Source: Shimia sp. CNT1-13L.2 | GTDB lineage: Bacteria; Pseudomonadota; Alphaproteobacteria; Rhodobacterales; Rhodobacteraceae | Direction of reading: 5' to 3' | Assembly: GCF_024331145.1 (NCBI RefSeq) | Contig: NZ_JANDJO010000008.1 | Location: forward strand, 91,616-155,615 | Length of the DNA stretch: 64,000 nt | In this document: positions 9,294 through 18,390 of the stretch, piece after piece | Layout: each line of letters begins with the position of its first letter | Numbering within the stretch: position 1 is the first letter of the stretch | Program-made: the position numbers and the translations under genes | The notes under the pieces: generated by a model | The model's input: only the letters and a program-made list of their open reading frames with translations | The model's database searches: none | What the model was told of the DNA's origin: nothing

Positions 9294-10529
9294 ATGACGA
9301 CACAAGTCACCGTACTAGGGGCTGGCATTGTTGGCATCTGCTCTGCGCTGTCCCTGCTGGAACGTGGCCATCAGGTCACATTGATCGACCGCGACGCACC
9401 GGGCCAAGCCACCTCTCTTGGCAATGCGGGCGTAATCTCCCCGTGGTCGATCATTCCCCAATCCATGCCGGGCACCTGGAAAAAGGTGCCTGGCTGGATG
9501 CTGGACCCGCTGGGTCCCGTATCTGTCCCCGTCAGGTATTTTCCCTGGATCGCCACTTGGGGACTCAGGTTTCTGGCCAACAGTCGGGAACACAGGGTCC
9601 GTGAGATTTCGGCTGGCATGGAGACGCTGAACAGGGATTGTGTCACCGGGTTTCGAAACCATCTGCGCGGAACCGGGGCCGAGGACTTGGTGGAAGATAG
9701 CTATTATGTTCACGCCTACCGCGACCCGAATGCAGCCAGTCTGGACACCCTCGACAATCGCATTCGCTTGGCTGCAGGAGCCGAACTGGATTGCGTGTCC
9801 GGTGGAGAGTTGCTGGAGATAGAACCCGACTTGTCACCCGATTTCAAATCCGCTGTGATCATCAAGGGCCAGGCGCGGGCCCGCTCGCCAGGTCGGATTG
9901 GCGCGGTTCTGGCCGAGAAATTCCAGACCATGGGTGGTGAAATCCGTCGAGAAGCGCTGCACAGTATCGCGCCGAATGGAGACCAGTGGATTTACCGCAC
10001 GGACGCGGGCGAATTCATCACCCCCAAACTGGTGCTATCCATGGGGGCTTGGTCCGCGAAGTTCCTGAAGCCACTCGGCATTCGCTTACCGCTTGAGGCA
10101 GAACGCGGTTATCATGTCACCTTTACCAAGCCCGGCATAAAGCTGAACAACTCGGTGCTGGATGCGGACAATAAATTTGTGGCCTCCTCGATGGAAGACG
10201 GAGTCCGCGCTGCGGGCACTGCCGAATTCGCGGGGCTTGACGCACCAATCAACGAAAAGCGCATCACGGGCCTGATCGAACTGGCCAAACGCATTTCCCC
10301 CAAGCTGAAAACCGAGGCACGGACCACATGGTCGGGCCAGCGCCCAAGCTTTCCAGACAGCCTGCCCGCGATTGGCGAAATTCCCGGGTTCCCGAACCTG
10401 ATAACGGCCTTCGGCCACAGCCACTATGGGCTGATGCAGGCCCCGAAAACAGGGCAGTTGGTGGCCGAACTGGTTTCGGGCGCGCGTCCCAATATCGACA
10501 TGAACATCTATTCTCCAACAAGGTTCTAA
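9294..10529 (+). CDS. FAD-dependent D-amino-acid dehydrogenase-like oxidoreductase (DadA family)
   Basis: A 411-residue member of the DAO/DadA superfamily. The dinucleotide fold VTVLGAGIVGICSALSLLER opens the protein, with LIDRD at the end of strand two. The C-terminal part carries the FAD-contact region (WSGQRPSFPDSLPAIGEIPG and AFGHSHYGLMQAPKTG) found in DadA. It should deaminate a D-amino acid to its 2-oxoacid, giving electrons to the quinone pool. Only two bases separate it from the TRAP permease and three from the racemase, so import, racemisation and oxidation look coupled. Hydroxyproline-type imino acids are an alternative substrate class. Confidence 0.85.
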   Translation: MTTQVTVLGAGIVGICSALSLLERGHQVTLIDRDAPGQATSLGNAGVISPWSIIPQSMPGTWKKVPGWMLDPLGPVSVPVRYFPWIATWGLRFLANSREHRVREISAGMETLNRDCVTGFRNHLRGTGAEDLVEDSYYVHAYRDPNAASLDTLDNRIRLAAGAELDCVSGGELLEIEPDLSPDFKSAVIIKGQARARSPGRIGAVLAEKFQTMGGEIRREALHSIAPNGDQWIYRTDAGEFITPKLVLSMGAWSAKFLKPLGIRLPLEAERGYHVTFTKPGIKLNNSVLDADNKFVASSMEDGVRAAGTAEFAGLDAPINEKRITGLIELAKRISPKLKTEARTTWSGQRPSFPDSLPAIGEIPGFPNLITAFGHSHYGLMQAPKTGQLVAELVSGARPNIDMNIYSPTRF

Positions 10530-10532
10530 ACA

Positions 10533-11255
10533 ATGCTTCAATCCGGCGGAAAAAACATCTGCGGCGTCTCTATCGGCGTGCTGTCATTGGAAAGCTATTT
10601 CCCCAAACCACCCGGTCATATCAAGAACCCGTCAAGTCTGCCCTTCACCTTGTCGTACGAAATACTTGATGGGATCACGGTGCCGGAATTGCTCAGCAAT
10701 CCGAACGGCGCGATGAAAGACCAGATCATCAAGGCCGCCAAACGTCTTGAGGCCTCGGGCGTGCGGGCGATCACGGGATCATGCGGATTTCTGGCGCTTT
10801 ATCAGAACGATATTGCAGCAGCAGTCGAAGTCCCCGTTTTCGTATCGTCCCTCGTGCAGGTGCAAATGGCCCACGTGATGACCGCCGCACCAGTTGGCAT
10901 CCTGACGGCCTCTGCCCCTTCGCTGACCAAGGCGCATTTGAACAATGCCGGGGCGGGAGGTGTTCCCGTGGAAATCCAGGGGCTGGAAGAGACCAGCGAG
11001 TTCGCCACGGTCATTCTCCGCAACGAGCGCGATGACATGGACCTTGCCAAAGTTGCAGATGAAGTGATTGCAGCCGGCAAAGCACTTGTCGCCCGTGCGC
11101 CGGAGATTGGAGCCATCGTTCTGGAATGCACCGACCTGCCCCCCTATGCGCACCGCATTCAGGCTGCCCTGGAACGCCCAGTGTTTGACCTGACAACTCT
11201 CTCCACCATGGTTGCGTCGTGCGTGAACCGGACGAGTTACCAAGGTTACGTTTGA
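10533..11255 (+). CDS. Aspartate/glutamate (hydantoin) racemase-family protein
   Basis: A 240-residue cofactor-independent racemase-like protein. Two cysteines sit where the family keeps its two acid/base residues: Cys84 in TGSCGFLALYQ and Cys199 in VLECTDLPPYAH. It is the last gene of the TAXI-TRAP operon. A racemase next to a DadA-like enzyme suggests L/D interconversion of the imported amino acid before oxidation. Members of this superfamily also include maleate isomerases and arylmalonate decarboxylases; the presence of both cysteines favours a racemase. Confidence 0.75.
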   Translation: MLQSGGKNICGVSIGVLSLESYFPKPPGHIKNPSSLPFTLSYEILDGITVPELLSNPNGAMKDQIIKAAKRLEASGVRAITGSCGFLALYQNDIAAAVEVPVFVSSLVQVQMAHVMTAAPVGILTASAPSLTKAHLNNAGAGGVPVEIQGLEETSEFATVILRNERDDMDLAKVADEVIAAGKALVARAPEIGAIVLECTDLPPYAHRIQAALERPVFDLTTLSTMVASCVNRTSYQGYV

Positions 11256-11314
11256 ATTCCGTCAGGCAAAACGGCCATTCGCACTGTCCAGCGCACCGAT
11301 GCCTGCAAGCAAAA

Positions 11315-11340
11315 GTCTCACGGCTCCAATGCCGTGAGAC
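11315..11340 (-). terminator. Intrinsic terminator of the choline-sulfate operon
   Basis: A perfect 10-base stem (GTCTCACGGC / GCCGTGAGAC) with a 6-base loop. On the minus strand it is followed by TTTT, so it terminates transcription coming from betC. On the plus strand no T-run follows, but it may also slow the racemase transcript. Confidence 0.75.
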
Positions 11341-11488
11341 ACCCAAACATCCGCGGGACACTTTACCTTAGTAAACCGCATCACATTTGGCGCGCAGACA
11401 CATACTTCGATGTGTGCGCGCAACCAAACGAAACAGGTTCACCGGCTCTTACGTACAGCCGATCCGTCTTCTTTCCAAATTCCCCCGC

Positions 11489-12982
11489 TCAGATATAGTC
11501 AAACGCCCACTCGTTATAGCCCTGTTCACCTCGGTACCAGATAACCTGATCCTTGCTGCTTTCCCCGTGGTTCCAGCGTTGCTTTTCCCCTTTGCTCATG
11601 GCGTCACGGACGATGGCGCGACGTTTCTGGCTCAACAAAATGTCACGCGTCAGGTCTTCTTCGCTCCATTTCTCCGCGACCTCCTGCCGGAAACGTGAGA
11701 CCACCTCTTGATGGTCGGCATCCGCGACAAGGTTGACGCGCTCGTTTGGATCGTTCCCGAGATCAAACAGAAGCTCTCCATCATGCGAGGAGCTGATAAA
11801 CTTGTACGGCCCACGACGGATCATGAATATTGGCACGGGCGTAGCTTCGGCGAGATACTCTGCATAGACAGCCCGCGCCGGTTCCGGATCGCCACGATCG
11901 GTCAATGTCGCAAGATCGACTCCTTCAAGGGGTTCGCTTTCCTCTTCCACTCCAGCAATTGCGTTGAAGGTCGGCACAAGATCGACGAGTGACGTCAGTT
12001 CCTGCACCCTCTGAGGGGTGATACCGTGGCCAGACATAATCAGGGGGATACGCAGGGATTTCTCGAAGAAATGCTTCTTGAACCACATGCCGCGTTCGCC
12101 CAACATCTCGCCGTGGTCCGACGTGAAGAGAATGACCGTATTCTTGTCTGCGCCAGTTGCCCGCAGAGCATCCAGAACCCGTGCCACCAAGGAGTCGATG
12201 AAGCTGATGGAGCCATAGTAGGCCCGAATGGCCCGCTGAATGTCCTCGTCGCTGAACTGGATGCCCAGCATGCCAAAGTCCTTCAACAGGCGCGCTGAAT
12301 GCGGATCGTGCTCCTGTTCTGGCAATGCCCCGACATGCGGCATGGGAATGTCCTTGCCATCGTAGAGGTCCCAGAATTCCTTGCGGCACAGATAAGGCTC
12401 GTGTGGATGCGTATAGGATACCTGAAGGAAGAAGGGGCGCTCATCGCCTGAGCGCGCCATGTCAAAAATGTGTTGCACCGCTTTGAACGTGACTTCTTCG
12501 TCATAGTCGATTTGAACCGAACGCTCGCAGATGCCGGCAATACGCACAGCCCTTGGATCGTTGGTATCGCGTTTTCCTTCGTTCCCCCAGTTTGGAACCC
12601 AGGCAAAGTCAGCCGGATAGAGATCAGCCGTCAGGCGCTTTTCAAATCCGTGAAATTGATCCGGCCCAATGAAGTGCATCTTGCCGGACAGCGCTGTCTG
12701 GTATCCGGCTGCACGCAGGTAGTGGGCATAGGTCGGGATTTCAGCAGAGAACTCCGCGGCGTTGTCATAGGCGCCGACTTTGCTTGCCAACTGTCCCGTG
12801 GCCATTGAAAACCGCGACGGCGCGCAGAGCGGAAAGTTGCAATAGGCGTTTTCGAACACGACGCCATTCTCAGCCAGGGCATCCAGCGTCGGCGCATGGC
12901 AAACCTTGTCACCATAGGATCGCAGGGCTCCGGCGGTGAGCTGGTCGACCTGAATGAACAGGATGTTTGGACGATCCGTCAT
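11489..12982 (-). CDS. betC: Choline sulfatase
   Basis: A 497-residue type-I sulfatase that hydrolyses choline-O-sulfate to choline and sulfate in the cytoplasm. The N-terminus (RPNILFIQVDQL) supplies metal ligands. The sulfatase signature CAPSR at Cys53-Arg57 marks the cysteine that is matured to formylglycine, and a SDHGEMLGERGMW block carries further active-site metal ligands. The C-terminal tail ending WAFDYI resembles that of other BetC proteins. It sits last in a choX-choV-choW-betC operon divergent from its LysR regulator, so substrate assignment is strong. No anaerobic or FGE-type maturase is in the window. Confidence 0.95.
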   Translation of the reverse strand: MTDRPNILFIQVDQLTAGALRSYGDKVCHAPTLDALAENGVVFENAYCNFPLCAPSRFSMATGQLASKVGAYDNAAEFSAEIPTYAHYLRAAGYQTALSGKMHFIGPDQFHGFEKRLTADLYPADFAWVPNWGNEGKRDTNDPRAVRIAGICERSVQIDYDEEVTFKAVQHIFDMARSGDERPFFLQVSYTHPHEPYLCRKEFWDLYDGKDIPMPHVGALPEQEHDPHSARLLKDFGMLGIQFSDEDIQRAIRAYYGSISFIDSLVARVLDALRATGADKNTVILFTSDHGEMLGERGMWFKKHFFEKSLRIPLIMSGHGITPQRVQELTSLVDLVPTFNAIAGVEEESEPLEGVDLATLTDRGDPEPARAVYAEYLAEATPVPIFMIRRGPYKFISSSHDGELLFDLGNDPNERVNLVADADHQEVVSRFRQEVAEKWSEEDLTRDILLSQKRRAIVRDAMSKGEKQRWNHGESSKDQVIWYRGEQGYNEWAFDYI

Positions 12983-12985
12983 GAC

Positions 12986-13903
12986 CTACCCCTTCTTCAC
13001 AAGGCTGCGAATTGCCCCGACGGGCCCGGTCTCGTACCACTTCTTATGCCCGCGATCGCGCGCCGAGATGCCAAAGCTTTGCGAGGTTCTGTCGATCACA
13101 ATGGCAAGGAAAACGATGCCAAGCCCGCCCACGGTCGCCAGCCCCATGTCGAGGCGGCCGATGCCGCGCAGAACCATCTGCCCCAAGCCCGTCACCGAGA
13201 TCATGGACGAGACCACAACCATCGAAAGTGCCATCATGATGGTCTGGTTGACCCCTGCCATGATCGTGGGCATCGCAAGCGGCAGTTCCACCTTGAAAAG
13301 GGTCTGCTGGTTCGAGGCCCCAAACGCGCGCGCGGCCTCAACCATGTCGGCACGCACCTGTCGAATACCAAGATTGGTCAGGCGCACGACAGGTGGAAGC
13401 GCATAGATGAAGGTCACGATCACGCCCGACACATTTCCGATGGAGAACAACATCACGATCGGCACGAGGTAAACAAACGACGGGATGGTCTGCATCAAGT
13501 CGAGAAGCGGTTGCAGGATCATCCAGAACCGGTTGTTCTTCGCTGCAATCACCCCCAGCGGTATGCCGATCAGCGAGCAGAACACCACGCAGGTCAGGAC
13601 AATGGAGAGCGTGGTCATACTCTCTTCCCAAGCGCCCATGAGACCGATGGCCGTCATGCACGCAAGTGAAATCAACCCCAGCCTACGGCCACCTGCCTGC
13701 CAGGCAACCAGAACAATGAGAGTCAGGATCAAGAGATCCGGCGCTTGGGTCAGCCCGTCTTCAAGTCCGGTTAGAACGATATCAAAGGGAACTTTGATCG
13801 CCTGAAAAATGAAACGGAAGTTGGCCACGACCCATTGCAGGGCGCTTTCCACCCATGCGCCGACCGGGACCCATTCGGTATCGAAAATGTTCCAGAGTTC
13901 CAT
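12986..13903 (-). CDS. choW: Choline/choline-sulfate ABC transporter permease
   Basis: A ProW/OpuAB-type permease of 305 residues. I start it at ATG 13903 (MELWNIFDTEW), which follows GGAG, instead of the longer frame from 13972 that would run into the ATPase gene. Six or so hydrophobic segments are visible, with the ABC-coupling (EAA-like) loop at EAARAFGASNQQTLFKVELP. It forms the membrane channel for import of a quaternary ammonium compound, with the neighbouring ATPase and binding protein. Its stop is three bases from betC, in the same operon. Confidence 0.93.
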   Translation of the reverse strand: MELWNIFDTEWVPVGAWVESALQWVVANFRFIFQAIKVPFDIVLTGLEDGLTQAPDLLILTLIVLVAWQAGGRRLGLISLACMTAIGLMGAWEESMTTLSIVLTCVVFCSLIGIPLGVIAAKNNRFWMILQPLLDLMQTIPSFVYLVPIVMLFSIGNVSGVIVTFIYALPPVVRLTNLGIRQVRADMVEAARAFGASNQQTLFKVELPLAMPTIMAGVNQTIMMALSMVVVSSMISVTGLGQMVLRGIGRLDMGLATVGGLGIVFLAIVIDRTSQSFGISARDRGHKKWYETGPVGAIRSLVKKG

Positions 13904-13913
13904 AGTCGTCTCC

Positions 13914-14933
13914 TTATCCGCGCAAGGCCTGAAGGGCGGATTTGATGGTGATCTGTCCCACTGCGGGCCCATCCGGGCTCATCACGGTGACGGGGGACTG
14001 ATCTTCCATGAAGTGCTCGATGATCTCGCCAAGTTCAGCGTTGAGCCCAACCTGTTTGGCAGTCGGATCACGCCCGTCGAGCTTGTCCATTATGGTTTCC
14101 GCACGCACGAGACCAACGCGGCTGATGCCCTTGACGAATTCTGCGACGTAGTCGTCTTTCGGGTTGGTGACAATTTCCTCTGGTGTGCCGATCTGGACGA
14201 TTTCACCATCGTTCATGATGGCAATGTGATCCCCCATGCGGATCGCTTCGTCGAGGTCATGGGTGATGAAGAGCGTGGTCTTGTCCATGTGCGCAGACAG
14301 GTCGAGGAACTGGTCTTGCAACTGTCGCCGGATCAGAGGATCGAGTGCGGAAAAGGGCTCGTCCATCAAAAGGATCTCCGGATCAGCCGCCAAGGCGCGT
14401 GCCAGACCCACCCGCTGCTGCATCCCGCCAGACAGTTGGTCGGGGTAGTGGTCAATCCACCCGCCCAAATCCATCGCCTCAAGCGCCTTTACCGAAGCCT
14501 CCCGGCGTTTCTCAGGCGCGACACCACGCACCTCCAGACCAAAGCCAACGTTGTCGCCCAGTGTACGGTGCGGCCAGAGCGCCATGTGCTGAAACACCAT
14601 TCCGATGGTTTCGGCGCGAAGTTGACGAAGTTCCCCTTCGTTCATCGTGTCGACGCGCTGACCCGCGACATGGATTTCGCCTGACGTCGGTTCAATCAGC
14701 CTGTTCACATGGCGCACCAGCGTGGACTTTCCTGATCCCGAAAGACCCATGATGCAGAAAATCTCCCCCTTTCGGACGCTGAAGCTGGCATCCCGGACAC
14801 CCAGAACACAGTCGTACCGATCGCGCACCTCTTCCTTGCTAAGGCCCTCGGCCAAAACGGCTTTCATGGCCTCGTCGGCGCGGCGTCCATAAATCTTCCA
14901 CAGATCACGGCATTCGATTTGCGCTTCACTCAT
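13914..14933 (-). CDS. choV: Choline/choline-sulfate ABC transporter ATPase
   Basis: A ProV-type ATPase of 339 residues, started at ATG 14933 (MSEAQIECRDLWKIYG) behind GAAGGGAA. Walker A is GLSGSGKST, the ABC signature LSGGMQQRVGLARALA, and Walker B ILLMDEPFSALD. The N-terminal insert between the first strand and Walker A (DEAMKAVLAEGLSKEEV) is typical of betaine/choline ATPases. After the nucleotide domain comes about 80 residues instead of full CBS pairs. It is separated from choX by a terminator-like hairpin, so it is probably made in lower amount than the binding protein. Confidence 0.93.
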   Translation of the reverse strand: MSEAQIECRDLWKIYGRRADEAMKAVLAEGLSKEEVRDRYDCVLGVRDASFSVRKGEIFCIMGLSGSGKSTLVRHVNRLIEPTSGEIHVAGQRVDTMNEGELRQLRAETIGMVFQHMALWPHRTLGDNVGFGLEVRGVAPEKRREASVKALEAMDLGGWIDHYPDQLSGGMQQRVGLARALAADPEILLMDEPFSALDPLIRRQLQDQFLDLSAHMDKTTLFITHDLDEAIRMGDHIAIMNDGEIVQIGTPEEIVTNPKDDYVAEFVKGISRVGLVRAETIMDKLDGRDPTAKQVGLNAELGEIIEHFMEDQSPVTVMSPDGPAVGQITIKSALQALRG

Positions 14934-14950
14934 GGCGCTGTTCCCTTCGG

Positions 14951-14980
14951 AAAAAACGGGCGCGGAAATTTCCACGCCCG
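14951..14980 (-). terminator. Terminator-like attenuator between choX and choV
   Basis: Read on the minus strand, CGGGCGTGGAAA and its complement TTTCCGCGCCCG (one G-T wobble) form a long GC-rich hairpin directly followed by TTTTTT. It lies 17 bases after the choX stop and before the choV ribosome-binding site. This is a textbook intrinsic terminator inside an operon, so partial read-through is expected. Confidence 0.8.
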
Positions 14981-14997
14981 GGAGTTGCAGGGAGGGA

Positions 14998-15954
14998 TCA
15001 GTTGGCTTTGGCCGCCTCGGCGACCCAACCGTCGAAGGTTGCTTGGTTCGCGGAAACCCAATCCTCGGCGTGCCGGCGGAAATCGTCCAAAGTATTCTCG
15101 CCATCGCGCAGTTTGACCTGTGCGGCATTCACGGCACCGATCGGGATGTCGACGAGTTCAAAGAACTTCGCGGCAGCAGGGTTGTCCTTCAGGAAGTCGT
15201 TGTTTGCGACAATGTAGACATCGTTCACTGCAAACCCGGTATCGATGTCTCCTTCAGCCTGAACACCGATCTGCACCACATCTGTTCCGGGCACCAACAC
15301 GTCGCTGATCCAGTTCGGGGTCCAGGTGTAGTAGAGGATCGAGCCACCCTCGTTGTAGCGGGTAATCGTGTCCGCCATGATCGCAAAATAGCTCCCCTGA
15401 TCATGCTGCACCGTGTCACGCAGTTTTAGGTTGTCGAGATGATCCTCGATCGCGATCTCGCACCCCCATCCGGGGTTGCAGCCGGAAAGGTTGGCGCGAC
15501 CGTCACCATCTGCGTCAAACAATGCAGCCACCGCCGGATCACCCAGTTGTTGAATGCTGGTAATGCCATTGGCCTCGGCGGTTTTCTTGTCCATGAAGAA
15601 CCCCTGCCCCGCGCCCTTGATCGCCGGGTTCACGCGAGTCATGACGCTTTCGCCCCCGGATTTGTCAAAGAAACCGTTGTGCAGTGGTTTCCAGTGATTG
15701 AACGTGTAGTCCGCATCGCCCGAGGCAACGGCGAGGTGAACAGCCGGAAAATCCGCTTCAAGCGTTTCTTCCATTTCATAGCCCAGCGCCTCCAGCCCCA
15801 GCTGCACGACCATGTGCTGGAACCAGGCGTTCGCGGGCGAGCCCTTGATGGGGGACACTGACACGCCCTTTCCGGGCATATCGGCCGCCGCAGCCGGAAT
15901 GGAAAGTGTTGCCGACAGGGCTGTCGCCAGCGCGATTTTCTTGAAGTGTTTCAT
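14998..15954 (-). CDS. choX: Choline/choline-sulfate ABC transporter periplasmic binding protein
   Basis: A ProX-like binding protein of 318 residues. ATG 15954 follows GGGAGGAC and starts a Sec signal (MKHFKKIALATALSATLSIP..AAA). The mature protein keeps the ProX-type segments FNHWKPLHNGFF, LSGCNPGWGCEIAIEDHL (disulfide) and ILYYTWTPNWISDVL, whose tryptophans and tyrosines form the aromatic cage for trimethylammonium groups. It delivers choline, choline-O-sulfate or a similar compound to ChoVW. It is first in the operon, and the hairpin behind it should favour its expression. Confidence 0.92.
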   Translation of the reverse strand: MKHFKKIALATALSATLSIPAAAADMPGKGVSVSPIKGSPANAWFQHMVVQLGLEALGYEMEETLEADFPAVHLAVASGDADYTFNHWKPLHNGFFDKSGGESVMTRVNPAIKGAGQGFFMDKKTAEANGITSIQQLGDPAVAALFDADGDGRANLSGCNPGWGCEIAIEDHLDNLKLRDTVQHDQGSYFAIMADTITRYNEGGSILYYTWTPNWISDVLVPGTDVVQIGVQAEGDIDTGFAVNDVYIVANNDFLKDNPAAAKFFELVDIPIGAVNAAQVKLRDGENTLDDFRRHAEDWVSANQATFDGWVAEAAKAN

Positions 15955-16023
15955 GATGTCCTCCCATGAATGCGGGCCCTGATCGGTGCCGCAGCTAATC
16001 TTTGATGTCATGGTTTGTCAGAA

Positions 16024-16033
16024 AATGCGCATT
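16024..16033. promoter_or_regulatory. Candidate operator in the choX / LysR divergent region
   Basis: AATGCGCATT is a perfect 10-base palindrome in the 121-base gap between choX and the divergent LysR gene. Position fits a regulator binding site; this is inference. Confidence 0.3.
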
Positions 16034-16075
16034 GTGAAGTTCCAAAATCCGAAGCAAAATGTTAACCACAGCGTT

Positions 16076-16990
16076 ATGGCAAACTTACGAAAAACCCTTA
16101 CCAAGCTGCCTCACTTGATTACTTTTGAGGCGGCATGCCGACACAGTAACTTTACAAGAGCCGCCGAATATCTCGGGGTTACGCGTGTATCCGTCAGCCG
16201 CCAGATTGCCGAGTTGGAAGAGGCACTTGGAACAAAACTGTTCTATCGGGATCATCGCAAGGTAACCCTGACTCAGGCCGGGCGTGCTTTGGAAACCGAG
16301 GTGTCTCCAGCACTGCACCAAATTGCCGAAGCCCTTTTGAACGCGACGGCGCGCGCAAGTGACACGCGTTTGACTGTCACCACGACCTCGGCCTTCGCCA
16401 CCTACTGGTTGATGCCGCGCCTGGTCGATTTCAGCAACCAGCACCCCGACATCGAATTGAACCTCGTGGTGTCCGATCGAAAACTCGATCTCGAAGCCGA
16501 AGGGATCGATGTTGCCATTCGATATTCCAAGACGCCACCAAACTGGGAAAACGTGACGCCTCTATTGCAGGAACGCGTCTTTCCCGTTTACAGCCCGAAC
16601 TACAGGGCCCGTACAGGTATGGAAACTCCGGAAGACCTGCTCAATGAGAACCTGCTGCACCTCTCAGGGATTTACCGCCCGGGCGCACGATGGCCGAACT
16701 GGTTCCGCAATTGCGAAATCCCGCCTCCGCCAGAGTCCAGCGGCGTGGTCTTGAATACCTATATCAACATGCTTCAGGCTGCGATCGCAGGACAAGGCAT
16801 CGCCCTGGCCGGCAACCCACTGGTGGACCCTTACCTTTCAGATGGATCACTCAGAAAACTGGAAGGGTTCCCGGAAATCGAACGGGATTTCTTCTACCTC
16901 ATTGATGCCACGGAAAACCGGAAAGACGCGGCCACTTTCTGCGATTGGGTTCGCGATCAGGCAAGCATCACATCTCAAGCCGCTGAGTGA
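16076..16990 (+). CDS. LysR-type regulator of choline-sulfate use (GcvA-like)
   Basis: A 304-residue LysR protein of the GcvA branch. I start at ATG 16076 (MANLRKTLTKLPHLITFEAA) because the 30 upstream residues of the longer frame are unlike the family and overlap the promoter region. The HTH is FTRAAEYLGVTRVSVSRQIA, followed by LEEALGTKLFYRDHRKVTLT. A LysR divergent from choX is the standard partner of choXWV-betC, known as the choline-sulfate utilisation transcription factor. It probably activates the operon in response to choline-O-sulfate or choline. Confidence 0.85.
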   Translation: MANLRKTLTKLPHLITFEAACRHSNFTRAAEYLGVTRVSVSRQIAELEEALGTKLFYRDHRKVTLTQAGRALETEVSPALHQIAEALLNATARASDTRLTVTTTSAFATYWLMPRLVDFSNQHPDIELNLVVSDRKLDLEAEGIDVAIRYSKTPPNWENVTPLLQERVFPVYSPNYRARTGMETPEDLLNENLLHLSGIYRPGARWPNWFRNCEIPPPPESSGVVLNTYINMLQAAIAGQGIALAGNPLVDPYLSDGSLRKLEGFPEIERDFFYLIDATENRKDAATFCDWVRDQASITSQAAE

Positions 16991-17058
16991 ACAACGGCGT
17001 GACTTGAATATATTCGAGTAGGACGGGGAGTGTAGAGCGGCTCTGCGACAAGGTCACA

Positions 17059-17090
17059 GCCTCCAAGTGGATTTGGGATGTATTGGAGGC
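17059..17090. terminator. Hairpin between convergent genes
   Basis: GCCTCCAA and TTGGAGGC form a perfect 8-base stem around a 16-base loop, between the convergent LysR and D-2-hydroxyacid dehydrogenase genes. No T-run flanks it, so a termination role is plausible from position only. Confidence 0.4.
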
Positions 17091-17195
17091 CCTGCCTTTC
17101 GGATACACCGCCGCAACACCCTATTTTCCTTTTCGCTGAACTTCTCCCGGAAAAGTCCTGATTGCTGCAACGATGGAGCAACTGGTTAGATGCCA

Positions 17196-18191
17196 CTACT
17201 CACCGAATGTGCGCGGCCGAGACCAAACCTCCGGATTGATCATCTGGATCGGTGCACCCTTGGCATAGGCCACCACCTGGTCGAAGATGTCGGCGAACTG
17301 CTTTTCAAACTCGTCTTCGGTCACGAAACCGATATGCGGCGTCGCTATGAGATTTGGATGCGCCAAAAGCGGGTCCTCGGGGTTGGTCAGCGGTTCGGTA
17401 TCGAAAACATCAATGGCCGCCTTGCCGGGTCGCCCAACATTCAGCGCTTTCAAAAGCGCCCCCGGCTCGATCAACCCGGCCCGCGAGGTGTTCACGAACA
17501 GAGCACCGGGCTGCATATGGGTGAGGTCATCAGCCGTTATGACCCCGCGGGTCCCGGGCTTGAGGCGCACATGCAGCGAAACCACATCGCTTTCAGCAAA
17601 AAAAGCAGTGCGACTTTTCGAAACAAACTCTCCTTCGGCCAAAGCGCGTGCTCTGCCCTCCTCGGAGGACCACCAAATGACATCCATGCCAAAGGCCCGA
17701 GCATATTCCGCGACCGCCTTGGCGATCCGGCCATAGCCGTAGAGGCCGAGCCGACGCCCCCGCAATGTCTTGCCAACGCCCACCTGCCAATGTCCGGACT
17801 TTACTGAGTCCATCTGCGCAGGCAAGTCGCGCATTCCCATCATGATAAGCGCCCATGTAAGCTCTGCAGCGGCATAGTTCGGGCCGCCTCCCGCGGGCAT
17901 CCGGGAACACAGCAGCACGCCAAGATCTGTGCACGCTTCTACATCCACATGCGGATAGACACCGCGTTGACTGATGAGCCGGAGGTTGGGCAGTTTCTTC
18001 AACAAATCGCGCGTGATCTGTGTTCGCTCGCGAAACAAAACCACGGCGTCGGCCTCTCGCAACCGCTCAGCCAGCACGTCAACATCCTCAACATGATCGT
18101 TCCAGACCGTCACATCATGGCCGCGAAGCTTTTCAAAACAGGGCAAGCTGCCCAATGTGTCAAACCAGTCATCAAGAATGTGAACTTTCAT
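17196..18191 (-). CDS. D-2-hydroxyacid dehydrogenase (NAD-dependent)
   Basis: A 331-residue member of the D-isomer 2-hydroxyacid dehydrogenase family (SerA/LdhA-like). The NAD-binding Rossmann core reads GRRLGLYGYGRIAKAVAEYA. The active-site regions are visible as RGVYPHVD, NTSRAGLIEPGALLKAL and a DTEPLTNPEDPL...NLIATPHIGF segment carrying the catalytic His. It reduces a 2-oxoacid or oxidises a D-2-hydroxyacid. It is the last gene in the tct-prpF-uspA string, about 200 bases after uspA, so it may act on the acid imported by that system. The exact substrate is unknown. Confidence 0.85.
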   Translation of the reverse strand: MKVHILDDWFDTLGSLPCFEKLRGHDVTVWNDHVEDVDVLAERLREADAVVLFRERTQITRDLLKKLPNLRLISQRGVYPHVDVEACTDLGVLLCSRMPAGGGPNYAAAELTWALIMMGMRDLPAQMDSVKSGHWQVGVGKTLRGRRLGLYGYGRIAKAVAEYARAFGMDVIWWSSEEGRARALAEGEFVSKSRTAFFAESDVVSLHVRLKPGTRGVITADDLTHMQPGALFVNTSRAGLIEPGALLKALNVGRPGKAAIDVFDTEPLTNPEDPLLAHPNLIATPHIGFVTEDEFEKQFADIFDQVVAYAKGAPIQMINPEVWSRPRTFGE

Positions 18192-18192
18192 T

Positions 18193-18378
18193 TTAGACCC
18201 CGCGACAAAGAACTATGAACAAAATGGCAAATCGGGCCTTGAATTCTGAGAGACGACATGTCCCTTCTCGTCGGAAATCAGCAATTCTATCTGCAAAAAC
18301 GCTGCCGATCTCATCGTGTAAAACGCCCAGCTTGTTCTTGCACTCGTTGACGCGTCTCTGAATTTTGGAAGATTGCAT
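18193..18378 (-). CDS. Possible small protein between uspA and the dehydrogenase gene
   Basis: A 61-codon frame starting ATG 18378 and ending one base before the dehydrogenase start. It is mostly charged, with a hydrophobic C-terminal stretch (FAILFIVLC). The ribosome-binding site is weak and I recognise no family. It fills the only gap in this operon, which is the main reason for listing it. Confidence 0.25.
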   Translation of the reverse strand: MQSSKIQRRVNECKNKLGVLHDEIGSVFADRIADFRREGTCRLSEFKARFAILFIVLCRGV

Positions 18379-18390
18379 GGTCTTTCTTTT

